A DNA stretch of 64,000 nt from Balaenoptera acutorostrata (lineage: Eukaryota; Chordata; Mammalia; Artiodactyla; Balaenopteridae): contig NW_026645836.1 in assembly GCF_949987535.1 (NCBI RefSeq), forward strand, positions 78,001 through 142,000, read 5' to 3'. The translations under genes and the position numbers were made by a program. Under the pieces are notes generated by a model that saw nothing but the letters and a program-made list of their open reading frames with translations, was not told the DNA's origin and did not search any database. Below are positions 21,080 to 34,781 of this stretch, piece by piece (positions within the stretch are counted from its first letter, which is position 1; each line of letters begins with the position of its first letter).

Positions 21080-23601
21080 AGGATTCTCTTTTTAACTTGT
21101 TCCTTAAAACACTAGTGCTTAGGAAATCTATTGGAGGCAGAAGCAGTCAATGGTAGCTTAGGGTTAGGGTAAGGGTGAGGGTGAGGGTTAGGGTACGGCT
21201 TAGGGTACGGGTTCGGGGAGGCGTTCGGGTAGGGCGTAGGGTATGGGTTAGGGTTAGGGTTAGCGCTAGTGTTAGGGTTAGGGCTCGGTTTAGGGTACGG
21301 GTTAGGATTAGGGTACGCGTTAGGGTTAGGGTAGGGGTTAGGTTTAGGGTACGCGTTAGGATGAGGGTAGTTATTAAACCTATCCCACTCTCTAGATACC
21401 CCTTAGCAGATAAAGGAATATTATTTGGGGGTCCAGCCATGGAGAAGAGTTTAGACACTAGGAGAAGATAAGGAACACACCCATTATCAAGAAATCACAT
21501 TAGGATTCTCTTTTTAACCTGTTCCTTAAAACACTAGTGCTTAGGAAATCTATTGGAGGCAGAAGCAGTCAAGGGTAGCTTAGGGTTAGGGTTAGGGTGA
21601 GGGTGAGGGTTAGGGTACGGCTTAGGGTACGGGTTGGGGGAGGGGTTCGGGTAGGGCGTAGGGTATGGTTTAGGGTTAGGGTTAGGGTTAGTGTTAGGGT
21701 TAGGGCTCGGTTTAGGGTACGGGTTAGGATTAGGGTACGCGTTAGTGTTAGGGTAGGGGTTAGGGTTAGGGTACGCGATAGGGTGAGGTTAGTTATTAAA
21801 CCTATCCCACTCTCTAGATACCCCTTAGCACGTAAAGGAATATTATTTGTGGGTCCAGCCATGGAGAAGAGTTTAGACACTAGGAGAAGATAAGGAACAC
21901 ACCCATTATCACGAAATCACATGAGGATTCTCTTTTTAACCTGTTCCTTAAAACACTATTGCTTAGGAAATCTATTGGAGGCAGAAGCAGTCAAGGGTAG
22001 CTTAGGGTTAGGGTTAGGGTTAGGGTGAGGGTTAGGGTACGGGTTCGGGGAGGCGTTCGGGTAGGGCGTAGGGTATGGGTTAGGGTTAGGTTTAGCGCTA
22101 GTGTTAGGGTTAGGGCTCGGTTTAGGGTACGGGTTAGGATTAGGGTACGCGTTAGGGTTAGGGTAGGGGTTAGGGTTAGGGTACGTGTTAGGGTGAGGGT
22201 AGTTATTAAACCTATCCCACTCTCTAGATACCCCTTAGCACATAAAGGAATATTATTTGGGGGTCCAGCCATGGAGAAGAGTTTAGACACTAGGAGAAGA
22301 TAAGGAACACACCCATTATCAAGAAATCACATTAGGATTCTCTGTTTAACATGTTCCTTAAAACACTAGTGCTTAGGAAATCTATTGGAGGCAGAAGCAG
22401 TCAATGGTAGCTTAGGGTTAGGGTAAGGGTGAGGGTGAGGGTTAGGGTACGGCTTAGGGTACGGGTTTGGGGAGGCGTTCGGGTAGGGCATAGGGTATGG
22501 GTTAGGGTTAGGGTTAGCGCTCGTGTTAGGGTTAGGGCTCGGTTTAGGGTACGGGTTAGGATTAGGGTACGCGTTAGGGTTAGGGTAGGGGTTAGGGTTA
22601 GGGTACGCGTTAGGGTGAGGGTAGTTATTAAACCTATCCCACTCTCTAGATACCCCTTAGCACGTAAAGGAATATTATTTGGGGGTCCAGCAATGGAGAA
22701 GAGTTTAGACACTAGGAGAAGATAAGGAACACACCCATTATCAAGAAATCACATTAGGATTCTCTTTTTAACCTGTTCCTTAAAACACTAGTGCTTAGGA
22801 AATCTATTGGAGGCAGAAGCAGTCAAGGGTAGCTTAGGGTTAGGGTTAGGGTTAGGGTGAGGGTTAGGGTACGGCTTAGGGTACGGTTTCGGGGAGGGGT
22901 TCGGGTAGGGCGTAGGGTATGGGTTAGGGTTAGGGTTAGGGTTAGTGTTAGGGTTAGGGCTCGGTTTAGGGTACGGGTTAGGATTAGGGTACGCGTTAGT
23001 GTTAGGGTAGGGGTTAGGGTTAGGGTAGGCGATAGGGTGAGGTTAGTTATTAAACCTATCCCACTCTCTAGATACCCCTTAGCACGTAAAGGAATATTAT
23101 TTGGGGGTCCAGCCATGGAGAAGAGTTTAGACACTAGGAGAAAATAAGGAACACACCCATTATCAAGAAATCACATTAGTATTCTCTTTTTAACCTGTTC
23201 CTTAAAACACTAGTGCTTAGGAAATCTATTGGAGGCAGAAGCAGTCAAGGGTAGCTTAGGGTTAGGGTTAGGGTTAGGGTACGGCTTAGGGTACGGGTTC
23301 GGGGAGGGGTTCGGATAGGGCGTAGGGTATGGGTTAGGGTTAGGGTTAGGGTTAGTGTTAGGGTTCGGGCTCTGTTTAGGGTACGGGTTAGGATTAGGGT
23401 ACGCGTTAGTGTTAGGGTAGGGGTTAGGGTTATGGTACGCACTAGGGTGAGGGTATTTATTAAACCTATCCCACTCTCTAGATACCCCTGAGCACGTAAA
23501 GGAATATTATTTGGGGGTCCAGCCATGGAGAAGAGCTTAGACACTAGGAGAAGATAAGGAACACACCCATTATCAAGAAATCACATTAGGATTCTCTTTT
23601 T

Positions 23602-23901
23602 TTTTTTTTTTAATTATTTATTTATTTAATTTATTTATGGCTGTGTTGGGTCTTCGTTTCCGTGCGAGGGCTTTCTCCAGTTGTGGCAAGTGGGGACCAC
23701 TCTTCATCGCGGTGCGCAGGCCTCTCATCATCGCGGCCTCTCCCGTCGCGGAGCACAGGCTCCAGACGCGCAGTCCCAGCAACTGTGGCTCACGGGCCCA
23801 GCTGCTCCGCGGCATGTGGGATCCTCCCAGACCAGGGCTCGAACCCGCGTCCCCTGCACCGGCAGGCAGACTCTCAACCACTGCGCCACCAGGGAAGCCC
23901 C
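23602..23901 (-). mobile_element. CHR-family SINE, copy 6
   Basis: Same insertion point, in a V unit. Target duplication at 23588-23601 and 23902-23915; T run of 15. Carries gcagtccc, shared with copies 7, 8 and 9 only. Confidence 0.93.
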
Positions 23902-25989
23902 AGGATTCTCTTTTTAACTTGTTCCTTAAAACACTAGTGCTTAGGAAATCTATTGGAGGCAGAAGCAGTCAAGGGTAGCTTAGGGTTAGGGTTAGGGTTA
24001 GGGTACGGCTTAGGGTACGGGTTCGGGGAGGGGTTCGGTTAGGGCGTAGGTTATGGGATAGGGTTAGGGTTAGGGTTAGTGTTAGGGTTACGGCTCGGTT
24101 TAGGGTACGGGTTAGGATTAGGGTACGCGTTAGTGTTAGGGTAGGGGTTAGGGTTAGGGTACGCGAAAGGGTGAGGTTAGTTATTAAACCTATCACACTC
24201 TTTAGATACCCCTTAGCACGTAAAGGAATATTATTTGTGGGTCCAGCCATGGAGAAGAGTTTAGACACTAGGAGAAGATAAGGAACACACCCATTATCAA
24301 GAAATCACATTAGGATTCTCTTTTTAACATGTTCCTTAAAACACTATTGCTTAGGAAATCTATTGGAGGCAGAAGCAGTCAAGGGTAGCTTAGGGTTAGG
24401 GTTAGGGTTAGGGTGAGGGTTAGGGTACGGCTTAGGGTACGGGTTCGGGTAGGGGTTCGGGTAGGGCGTAGGGTATGGGTTAGGGTTAGGGTTAGGGTTA
24501 GTGTTAGGGTTAGGGCTCGGTTTAGGGTACGGGTTAGGATTAGGGTACGCGTTAGTGTTAGGGTAGGGGTTAGGGTTAGGGTACGCGATAGGGTGAGGTT
24601 AGTTATTAAACCTATCCCACTCTCTAGATACCCCTTAGCACGTAAAGGAATATTATTTGGGGGTCCAGCCATGGAGAAGAGTTTAGACACTAGGAGAAAA
24701 TAAGGAACACACCCATTATCAAGAAATCACATTAGGATTCTCTTTTTAACCTGTTCCTTAAAACACTAGTGCTTAGGAAATCTATTGGAGGCAGAAGCAG
24801 TCAAGGGTAGCTTAGGGTTAGGGTTAGGGTTAGGGTACGGCTTAGGGTACGGGTTCGGGGAGGGGTTCGGGTAGGGCGTAGGGTATGGGTTAGGGTTAGG
24901 GTTAGGGTTAGTGTTAGGGTTAGGGCTCGGTTTAGGGTACGGGTTAGGATTAGGGTACGCGTTAGGGTTAGGGTAGGGGTTAGGGTTAGGGTACGCGTTA
25001 GGGTGAGGGTAGTTATTAAACCTATCCCACTCTCTAGATACCCCTTAGCACGTAAAGGAATATTATTTGGGGGTCCAGCCATGGAGAAGAGTTTAGACAC
25101 TAGGAGAAGATAAGGAACACACCCATTATCAAGAAATCACATTAGGATTCTCTTTTTAACCTGTTCCTTAAAACACTAGTGCTTAGGAAATCTATTGGAG
25201 GCAGAAGCAGTCAAGGGTAGCTTAGGGTTAGGGTTAGGGTTAGGGTGAGGGTTAGGGTACGGCTTAGGGTACGGTTTCGGGGAGGGGTTCGGGTAGGGCG
25301 TAGGGTATGGGTTAGGGTTAGGGTTAGGGTTAGTGTTAGGGTTAGGGCTCGGTTTAGGGTACGGGTTAGGATTAGGGTACACGTTAGTGTTAGGGTAGGG
25401 GTTAGGGTTAGGGTAGGCGATAGGGTGAGGTTAGTTATTAAACCTATCCCACTCTCTAGATACCCCTTAGCACGTAAAGGAATATTATTTGGGGGTCCAG
25501 CCATGGAGAAGAGTTTAGACACTAGGAGAAAATAAGGAACACACCCATTATCAAGAAATCACATTAGGATTCTCTTTTTAACCTGTTCCTTAAAACACTA
25601 GTGCTTAGGAAATCTATTGGAGGCAGAAGCAGTCAAGGGTAGCTTAGGGTTAGGGTTAGGGTTAGGGTACGGCTTAGGGTACGGGTTCGGGGAGGGGTTC
25701 GGATAGGGCGTAGGGTATGGGATAGGGTTAGGGTTAGGGTTAGTGTTAGGGTTCGGGCTCTGTTTAGGGTACGGGTTAGGATTAGGGTACGCGTTAGTGT
25801 TAGGGTAGGGGTTAGGGTTATGGTACGCACTAGGGTGAGGGTATTTATTAAACCTATCCCACTCTCTAGATACCCCTGAGCACGTAAAGGAATATTATTT
25901 GGGGGTCCAGCCATGGAGAAGAGCTTAGACACTAGGAGAAGATAAGGAACACACCCATTATCAAGAAATCACATTAGGATTCTCTTTTT

Positions 25990-26289
25990 TTTTTTTTTTA
26001 ATTTTTTATTTATTTAATTTATTTATGGCTGTGTTGGGTCTTCGTTTCCGTGCGAGGGCTTTCTCCAGTTGTGGCAAGTGGGGACCACTCTTCATCGCGG
26101 TGCGCAGGCCTCTCATCTTCGCGGCCTCTCCCGTCGCGGAGCACAGGCTCCAGACGCGCAGTCCCAGCAACTGTGGCTCACGGGCCCAGCTGCTCCGCGG
26201 CATGTGGGATCCTCCCAGACCAGGGCTCGAACCCGCGTCCCCTGCACCGGCAGGCAGACTCTCAACCACTGCGCCACCAGGGAAGCCCC
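25990..26289 (-). mobile_element. CHR-family SINE, copy 7
   Basis: Same insertion point, in a V unit. Target duplication at 25976-25989 and 26290-26303; T run of 15. gcagtccc group, with private atcttcgcgg and an altered tail (aattttttatt on +). Confidence 0.93.
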
Positions 26290-28799
26290 AGGATTCTCTT
26301 TTTAACTTGTTCCTTAAAACACTAGTGCTTAGGAAATCTATTGGAGGCAGAAGCAGTCAAGGGTAGCTTAGGGTTAGGGTTAGGGTTAGGGTACGGCTTA
26401 GGGTACGGGTTCGGGGAGGGGTTCGGTTAGGGCGTAGGTTATGGGATAGGGTTAGGGTTAGGGTTAGTGTTAGGGTTACGGCTCGGTTTAGGGTACGGGT
26501 TAGGATTAGGGTACGCGTTAGTGTTAGGGTAGGGGTTAGGGTTAGGGTACGCGAAAGGGTGAGGTTAGTTATTAAACCTATCACACTCTTTAGATACCCC
26601 TTAGCACGTAAAGGAATATTATTTGTGGGTCCAGCCATGGAGAAGAGTTTAGACACTAGGAGAAGATAAGGAACACACCGATTATCACGAAATCACATTA
26701 GGATTCTCTTTTTAACATGTTCCTTAAAACACTATTGCTTAGGAAATCTATTGGAGGCAGAAGCAGTCAAGGGTAGCTTAGGGTTAGGGTTAGGGTTAGG
26801 GTGAGGGTTAGGGTACGGCTTAGGGTACGGGTTCGGGTAGGGGTTCGGGTAGGGCGTAGGGTATGGGTTAGGGTTAGGGTTAGGGTTAGTGTTAGGGTTA
26901 GGGCTCGGTTTAGGGTACGGGTTAGGATTAGGGTACGCGTTAGTGTTAGGGTAGGGGTTAGGGTTAGGGTACGTGATAGGGTGAGGTTAGTTATTAAACC
27001 TATCCCACTCTCTAGATACCCCTTAGCACGTAAAGGAATATTATTTGTGGGTCCAGCCATGGAGAAGAGTTTAGACACTAGGAGAAGATAAGGAACACAC
27101 CCATTATCACGAAATCACATGAGGATTCTCTTTTTAACCTGTTCCTTAAAACACTATTGCTTAGGAAATCTATTGGAGGCAGAAGCAGTCAAGGGTAGCT
27201 TAGGGTTAGGGTTAGGGTTAGGGTGAGGGTTAGGGTACGGGTTCGGGGAGGCGTTCGGGTAGGGCGTAGGGTAAGGGTTAGGGTTAGGGTTAGCGCTAGT
27301 GTTAGGGTTAGGGCTCGGTTTAGGGTACGGGTTAGGATTAGGGTACGCGTTAGGGTTAGGGTAGGGGTTAGGGTTAGGGTACGTGTTAGGGTGAGGGTAG
27401 TTATTAAACCTATCCCACTCTCTAGATACCCCTTAGCACATAAAGGAATATTATTTGGGGGTCCAGCCATGGAGAAGAGTTTAGACACTAGGAGAAGATA
27501 AGGAACACACCCATTATCAAGAAATCACATTAGGATTCTCTGTTTAACATGTTCCTTAAAACACTAGTGCTTAGGAAATCTATTGGAGGCAGAAGCAGTC
27601 AATGGTAGCTTAGGGTTAGGGTAAGGGTGAGGGTGAGGGTTAGGGTACGGCTTAGGGTACGGGTTTGGGGAGGCGTTCGGGTAGGGCATAGGGTATGGGT
27701 TAGGGTTAGGGTTAGCGCTCGTGTTAGGGTTAGGGCTCGGTTTAGGGTACGGGTTAGGATTAGGGTACGCGTTAGGGTTAGGGTAGGGGTTAGGGTTAGG
27801 GTACGCGTTAGGGTGAGGGTAGTTATTAAACCTATCCCACTCTCTAGATACCCCTTAGCACGTAAAGGAATATTATTTGGGGGTCCAGCAATGGAGAAGA
27901 GTTTAGACACTAGGAGAAGATAAGGAACACACCCATTATCAAGAAATCACATTAGGATTCTCTTTTTAACCTGTTCCTTAAAACACTAGTGCTTAGGAAA
28001 TCTATTGGAGGCAGAAGCAGTCAAGGGTAGCTTAGGGTTAGGGTTAGGGTTAGGGTGAGGGTTAGGGTACGGCTTAGGGTACGGTTTCGGGGAGGGGTTC
28101 GGGTAGGGCGTAGGGTATGGGTTAGGGTTAGGGTTAGGGTTAGTGTTAGGGTTAGGGCTCGGTTTAGGGTACGGGTTAGGATTAGGGTACGCGTTAGTGT
28201 TAGGGTAGGGGTTAGGGTTAGGGTAGGCGATAGGGTGAGGTTAGTTATTAAACCTATCCCACTCTCTAGATACCCCTTAGCACGTAAAGGAATATTATTT
28301 GGGGGTCCAGCCATGGAGAAGAGTTTAGACACTAGGAGAAAATAAGGAACACACCCATTATCAAGAAATCACATTAGGATTCTCTTTTTAACCTGTTCCT
28401 TAAAACACTAGTGCTTAGGAAATCTATTGGAGGCAGAAGCAGTCAAGGGTAGCTTAGGGTTAGGGTTAGGGTTAGGGTACGGCTTAGGGTACGGGTTCGG
28501 GGAGGGGTTCGGATAGGGCGTAGGGTATGGGATAGGGTTAGGGTTAGGGTTAGTGTTAGGGTTCGGGCTCTGTTTAGGGTACGGGTTAGGATTAGGGTAC
28601 GCGTTAGTGTTAGGGTAGGGGTTAGGGTTATGGTACGCACTAGGGTGAGGGTATTTATTAAACCTATCCCACTCTCTAGATACCCCTGAGCACGTAAAGG
28701 AATATTATTTGGGGGTCCAGCCATGGAGAAGAGCTTAGACACTAGGAGAAGATAAGGAACACACCCATTATCAAGAAATCACATTAGGATTCTCTTTTT

Positions 28800-29098
28800 T
28801 TTTTTTTTAATTATTTATTTATTTAATTTATTTATGGCTGTGTTGGGTCTTCGTTTCCGTGCGAGGGCTTTCTCCAGTTGTGGCAAGTGGGGACCACTCT
28901 TCATCGCGGTGCGCAGGCCTCTCATCATCGCGGCCTCTCCCGTCGCGGAGCACAGGCTCCAGACGCGCAGTCCCAGCAACTGTGGCTCACGGGCCCAGCT
29001 GCTCCGCGGCATGTGGGATCCTCCCAGACCAGGGCTCGAACCCGCGTCCCCTGCACCGGCAGGCAGACTCTCAACCACTGCGCCACCAGGGAAGCCCC
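28800..29098 (-). mobile_element. CHR-family SINE, copy 8
   Basis: Same insertion point, in a V unit. Target duplication at 28786-28799 and 29099-29112; T run of 14, the shortest. gcagtccc group. It is the +5197 counterpart of copy 6. Confidence 0.93.
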
Positions 29099-31186
29099 AG
29101 GATTCTCTTTTTAACTTGTTCCTTAAAACACTAGTGCTTAGGAAATCTATTGGAGGCAGAAGCAGTCAAGGGTAGCTTAGGGTTAGGGTTAGGGTTAGGG
29201 TACGGCTTAGGGTACGGGTTCGGGGAGGGGTTCGGTTAGGGCGTAGGTTATGGGATAGGGTTAGGGTTAGGGTTAGTGTTAGGGTTACGGCTCGGTTTAG
29301 GGTACGGGTTAGGATTAGGGTACGCGTTAGTGTTAGGGTAGGGTTTAGGGTTAGGGTACGCGAAAGGGTGAGGTTAGTTATTAAACCTATCACACTCTTT
29401 AGATACCCCTTAGCACGTAAAGGAATATTATTTGTGGGTCCAGCCATGGAGAAGAGTTTAGACACTAGGAGAAGATAAGGAACACACCGATTATCACGAA
29501 ATCACATTAGGATTCTCTTTTTAACATGTTCCTTAAAACACTATTGCTTAGGAAATCTATTGGAGGCAGAAGCAGTCAAGGGTAGCTTAGGGTTAGGGTT
29601 AGGGTTAGGGTGAGGGTTAGGGTACGGCTTAGGGTACGGGTTCGGGTAGGGGTTCGGGTAGGGCGTAGGGTATGGGTTAGGGTTAGGGTTAGGGTTAGTG
29701 TTAGGGTTAGGGCTCGGTTTAGGGTACGGGTTAGGATTAGGGTACGCGTTAGTGTTAGGGTAGGGGTTAGGGTTAGGGTACGCGATAGGGTGAGGTTAGT
29801 TATTAAACCTATCCCACTCTCTAGATACCCCTTAGCACGTAAAGGAATATTATTTGGGGGTCCAGCCATGGAGAAGAGTTTAGACACTAGGAGAAAATAA
29901 GGAACACACCCATTATCAAGAAATCACATTAGGATTCTCTTTTTAACCTGTTCCTTAAAACACTATTGCTTAGGAAATCTATTGGAGGCAGAAGCAGTCA
30001 AGGGTAGCTTAGGGTTAGGGTTAGGTTTAGGGTACGGCTTAGGGTACGGGTTCGGGGAGGGGTTCGGGTAGGGCGTAGGGTATGGGTTAGGGTTAGGGTT
30101 AGGGTTAGTGTTAGGGTTAGGGCTCGGTTTAGGGTACGGGTTAGGATTAGGGTACGCGTTAGGGTTAGGGTAGGGGTTAGGGTTAGGGTACGCGTTAGGG
30201 TGAGGGTAGTTATTAAACCTATCCCACTCTCTAGATACCCCTTAGCACGTAAAGGAATATTATTTGGGGGTCCAGCCATGGAGAAGAGTTTAGACACTAG
30301 GAGAAGATAAGGAACACACCCATTATCAAGAAATCACATTAGGATTCTCTTTTTAACCTGTTCCTTAAAACACTAGTGCTTAGGAAATCTATTGGAGGCA
30401 GAAGCAGTCAAGGGTAGCTTAGGGTTAGGGTTAGGGTTAGGGTGAGGGTTAGGGTACGGCTTAGGGTACGGTTTCGGGGAGGGGTTCGGGTAGGGCGTAG
30501 GGTATGGGTTAGGGTTAGGGTTAGGGTTAGTGTTAGGGTTAGGGCTCGGTTTAGGGTACGGGTTAGGATTAGGGTACGCGTTAGTGTTAGGGTAGGGGTT
30601 AGGGTTAGGGTAGGCGATAGGGTGAGGTTAGTTATTAAACCTATCCCACTCTCTAGATACCCCTTAGCACGTAAAGGAATATTATTTGGGGGTCCAGCCA
30701 TGGAGAAGAGTTTAGACACTAGGAGAAAATAAGGAACACACCCATTATCAAGAAATCACATTAGGATTCTCTTTTTAACCTGTTCCTTAAAACACTAGTG
30801 CTTAGGAAATCTATTGGAGGCAGAAGCAGTCAAGGGTAGCTTAGGGTTAGGGTTAGGGTTAGGGTACGGCTTAGGGTACGGGTTCGGGGAGGGGTTCGGA
30901 TAGGGCGTAGGGTATGGGATATGGTTAGGGTTAGGGTTAGTGTTAGGGTTCGGGCTCTGTTTAGGGTACGGGTTAGGATTAGGGTACGCGTTAGTGTTAG
31001 GGTAGGGGTTAGGGTTATGGTACGCACTAGGGTGAGGGTATTTATTAAACCTATCCCACTCTCTAGATACCCCTGAGCACGTAAAGGAATATTATTTGGG
31101 GGTCCAGCCATGGAGAAGAGCTTAGACACTAGGAGAAGATAAGGAACACACCCATTATCAAGAAATCACATTAGGATTCTCTTTTT

Positions 31187-31487
31187 TTTTTTTTTTTAAT
31201 TATTTATTTATTTAATTTATTTATGGCTGTGTTGGGTCTTCGTTTCCGTGCGAGGGCTTTCTCCAGTTGTGGCAAGTGGGGACCACTCTTCATCGCGGTG
31301 CGCAGGCCTCTCATCATCGCGGCCTCTCCCGTCGCGGAGCACAGGCTCCAGACGCGCAGTCCCAGCAACTGTGGCTCACGGGCCCAGCTGCTCCGCGGCA
31401 TGTGGGATCCTCCCAGACCAGGGCTCGAACCCGCGTCCCCTGCACCGGCAGGCAGACTCTCAACCACTGCGCCACCAGGGAAGCCCC
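31187..31487 (-). mobile_element. CHR-family SINE, copy 9
   Basis: Same insertion point, in a V unit. Target duplication at 31173-31186 and 31488-31501; T run of 16. gcagtccc group. It is the +5198 counterpart of copy 7 but lacks copy 7's private changes, which therefore arose after the duplication. Confidence 0.93.
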
Positions 31488-33165
31488 AGGATTCTCTTTT
31501 TAACTTGTTCCTTAAAACACTAGTGCTTAGGAAATCTATTGGAGGCAGAAGCAGTCAAGGGTAGCTTAGGGTTAGGGTTAGGGTTAGGGTACGGCTTAGG
31601 GTACGGGTTCGGGGAGGGGTTCGGTTAGGGCGTAGGTTATGGGATAGGGTTAGGGTTAGGGTTAGTGTTAGGGTTACGGCTCGGTTTAGGGTACGGGTTA
31701 GGATTAGGGTACGCGTTAGTGTTAGGGTAGGGGTTAGGGTTAGGGTACGCGAAAGGGTGAGGTTAGTTATTAAACCTATCACACTCTTTAGATACCCCTT
31801 AGCACGTAAAGGAATATTATTTGTGGGTCCAGCCATGGAGAAGAGTTTAGACACTAGGAGAAGATAAGGAACACACCGATTATCACGAAATCACATTAGG
31901 ATTCTCTTTTTAACATGTTCCTTAAAACACTATTGCTTAGGAAATCTATTGGAGGCAGAAGCAGTCAAGGGTAGCTTAGGGTTAGGGTTAGGGTTAGGGT
32001 GAGGGTTAGGGTACGGCTTAGGGTACGGGTTCGGGTAGGGGTTCGGGTAGGGCGTAGGGTATGGGTTAGGGTTAGGGTTAGGGTTAGTGTTAGGGTTAGG
32101 GCTCGGTTTAGGGTACGGGTTAGGATTAGGGTACGCGTTAGTGTTAGGGTAGGGGTTAGGGTTAGGGTAGGCGATAGGGTGAGGTTAGTTATTAAACCTA
32201 TCCCACTCTCTAGATACCCCTTAGCACGTAAAGGAATATTATTTGGGGGTCCAGCCATGGAGAAGAGTTTAGACACTAGGAGAAAATAAGGAACACACCC
32301 ATTATCAAGAAATCACATTAGGATTCTCTTTTTAACCTGTTCCTTAAAACACTAGTGCTTAGGAAATCTATTGGAGGCAGAAGCAGTCAAGGGTAGCTTA
32401 GGGTTAGGGTTAGGGTTAGGGTACGGCTTAGGGTACGGGTTCGGGGAGGGGTTCGGGTAGGGCGTAGGGTATGGGTTAGGGTTAGGGTTAGGGTTAGTGT
32501 TAGGGTTCGGGCTCTGTTTAGGGTACAGTTTAGGATTAGGGTACGCGTTAGTGTTAGTGTAGGGGTTAGGGTTATGGTACGCACTAGGGTGAGGGTAGTT
32601 ATTAAACCTATCCCACTCTCTAGATACCCCTGAGCACGTAAAGGAATATTATTTAGGGGTCCAGCCATGGAGAAGAGTTCAGACACTAGGAGAAGATAAG
32701 GAACACACCCATTATCAAGAAATCACATTAGGATTCTCTTTTTAACCTGTTCCTTAAAACACTAGTGCTTAGGAAATCTATTGGAGGCAGAAGCAATCAA
32801 GGGTAGCTTAGGGTTAGAGTTAGAGTTAGGGTGAGGGTTAGGGTACGGCTTAGGGTACGGGTTCGGGGAGGGGTTAGGGTAGGGCGTAGGGTATGGGTTA
32901 GGGTTAGGGTTAGGGTTAGTGTTAGGGTTAGGGCTCGGTTTAGGGTACGGGTTAGGATTAGGGTACGCGTTAGGGTTAGGGTAGGGGTTAGGGTTAGGGT
33001 ACTCTTTAGGGTGAGAGTAGTTATTAAACCTATCCCACTCTCTAGATACCCCTTAGCACGTAAAGGAATATTATTTGGGGGTCCAGCCATGGAGAAGAGC
33101 TTAGACACTAGGAGAAGATAAGGAACACACCCATTATCAAGAAATCACATTAGGATTCTCTTTTT

Positions 33166-33472
33166 TTTTTTTTTTTTTTTTTAATTATTTATTTATTTAA
33201 TTTATTTATGGCTGTGTTGGGTCTTCGTTTCCGTGCGAGGGCTTTCTCCAGTTGTGGCAAGTGGGGACCACTCTTCATCGCGGTGCGCAGGCCTCTCATC
33301 ATCGCGGCCTCTCCCGTCGCGGAGCACAGGCTCCAGACGCGCAGGCCCAGCAACTGTGGCTCACGGGCCCAGCTGCTCCGCGGCATGTGGGATCCTCCCA
33401 GACCAGGGCTCGAACCCGCGTCCCCTGCACCGGCAGGCAGACTCTCAACCACTGCGCCACCAGGGAAGCCCC
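33166..33472 (-). mobile_element. CHR-family SINE, copy 10
   Basis: Same insertion point, in a K unit. Target duplication at 33152-33165 and 33473-33486; T run of 22, equal to copy 1. Carries gcaggccc. A and B boxes intact. The following unit has the gcagtcaatgg start seen after copies 1, 3, 5 and 11. Confidence 0.93.
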
Positions 33473-34781
33473 AGGATTCTCTTTTTAACTTGTTCCTTAA
33501 AACACTAGTGCTTAGGAAATCTATTGGAGGCAGAAGCAGTCAATGGTAGCTTAGGGTTAGGGTAAGGGTGAGGGTGAGGGTTAGGGTACGGCTTAGGGTA
33601 CGGGTTCGGTGAGGCGTTCGGGTAGGGCGTAGGGTATGGGTTAGGGTTAGGGTTAGCGCTAGTGTTAGGGTTAGGGCTCGGTTTAGGGTACGGGTTAGGA
33701 TTAGGGTACGCGTTAGGGTTAGGGTAGGGTTTAGGGTTAGGGTACGCGTAAGGGTGAGCGTAGTTATTAAACCTATCCCACTCTCTAGATACCCCTTAGC
33801 ACATAAAGGAATATTATTTGGGAGTCCAGCCATGGAGAAGAGTTTAGACACTAGGAGAAGATAAGGAACACACCCATTATCAAGAAATCACATTAGGATT
33901 CTCTTTTTAACCTGTTCCTTAAAACACTAGTGCTTAGGAAATCTATTGGAGGCAGAAGCAGTCAAGGGTAGCTTAGGGTTAGGGTTAGGGTTAGGGTACG
34001 GCTTAGGGTACGGGTTCGGGGAGGGGTTCGGGTAGGGCGTAGGGTATGGTTTAGGGTTAGGGTTAGGGTTAGTGTTAGGGTTAGGGCTCGGTTTAGGGTA
34101 CGGGTTAGGATTAGGGTACGCGTTAGTGTTAGGGTAGGGGTTAGGGTTAGGGTACGCGTTAGGGTGAGGTTAGTTATTAAACCTATCCCACTCTCTAGAT
34201 ACCCCTTAGCACGTAAAGGAATATTATTTGGGGGTCCAGCCATGGAGAAGAGTTTAGACACTAGGAGAAAATAAGGAACACACCCATTATCAAGAAATCA
34301 CATTAGGATTCTCTTTTTAACCTGTTCCTTAAAACACTAGTGCTTAGGAAATCTATTGGAGGCAGAAGCAGTCAAGGGTAGCTTAGGGTTAGGGTTAGGG
34401 TTAGGGTACGGCTTAGGGTACAGGTTCGGGGAGGGGTTCGGGTAGGGCGTAGGTTATGGGATAGGGTTAGGGTTAGGGTTAGTGTTAGGGTTAGGGCTCG
34501 GTTTAGGGTACGGGTTAGGATTAGGGTATGCGTTAGGGTTAGGGTAGGTGTTAGGGTTAGGGTATGCGATAGGGTGAGGTTACTTATTAAACCTATCCCA
34601 CTCTCTAGATACCCCTTAGCACGTAAAGGAATATTATTTGGGTGTCCAGCCATGGAGAAGAGTTTAGACATTAGGAGAAAATAAGGAACACACCCATTAT
34701 CAAGAAATCACATTAGGATTCTCTTTTTAACCTGTTCCTTAAAACACTAGTGCTTAGGAAATCTATTGGAGGCAGAAGCAG

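Larger units (their letters stand above)
14102..21568 (+). repeat. Array segment 4: SINE-anchored higher-order repeats
   Basis: Units start at 14102 V (SINE 2), 14827 S, 15237 S, 15647 V (SINE 3), 16372 S, 16788 T, 17198 T, 17620 S, 18036 V (SINE 4), 18760 S, 19182 H, 19592 V, 20001 S, 20423 V (SINE 5) and 21147 T. SINE-to-SINE distances are 1545, 2388 and 2387 bp. Units 16788-17620 recur at 21991-22823. SINEs 3 and 5 share private substitutions although SINE 4 lies between them. Confidence 0.9.
21700..26900 (+). repeat. 5198-bp higher-order repeat, copy A
   Basis: Twelve units and two SINEs; edges approximate. Variants shared with copy B at +5198 include ccagcaatgg (22691/27889), gggtaggcgatag, gttcggttaggg and gtgagggtatttatt. 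It contains a shorter 2388-bp internal duplication (23245-25632 against 25633 onward). Confidence 0.85.
26900..32100 (+). repeat. 5198-bp higher-order repeat, copy B
   Basis: Begins inside the unit at 26767, whose first part matches 24379 (gttcgggtaggggttcggg) and whose last part matches 21569 (ttgtgggtcc, cacatgagg). That hybrid locates the crossover between about 26867 and 27045. The unit at 31965 is a second hybrid, where the match switches near 32167. Confidence 0.85.
21569..32386 (+). repeat. Array segment 5: 5198-bp two-SINE higher-order repeat, two copies
   Basis: Units start at 21569 S, 21991 T, 22401 T, 22823 S, 23245 V (SINE 6), 23969 S, 24379 S, 24801 T, 25211 S, 25633 V (SINE 7), 26357 S, 26767 S, 27189 T, 27599 T, 28021 S, 28443 V (SINE 8), 29166 S, 29576 S, 29998 T, 30408 S, 30830 V (SINE 9), 31555 S and 31965 S. 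The order from 21991 repeats from 27189 at +5197 or +5198. SINEs 6-9 all carry gcagtccc. Confidence 0.9.
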
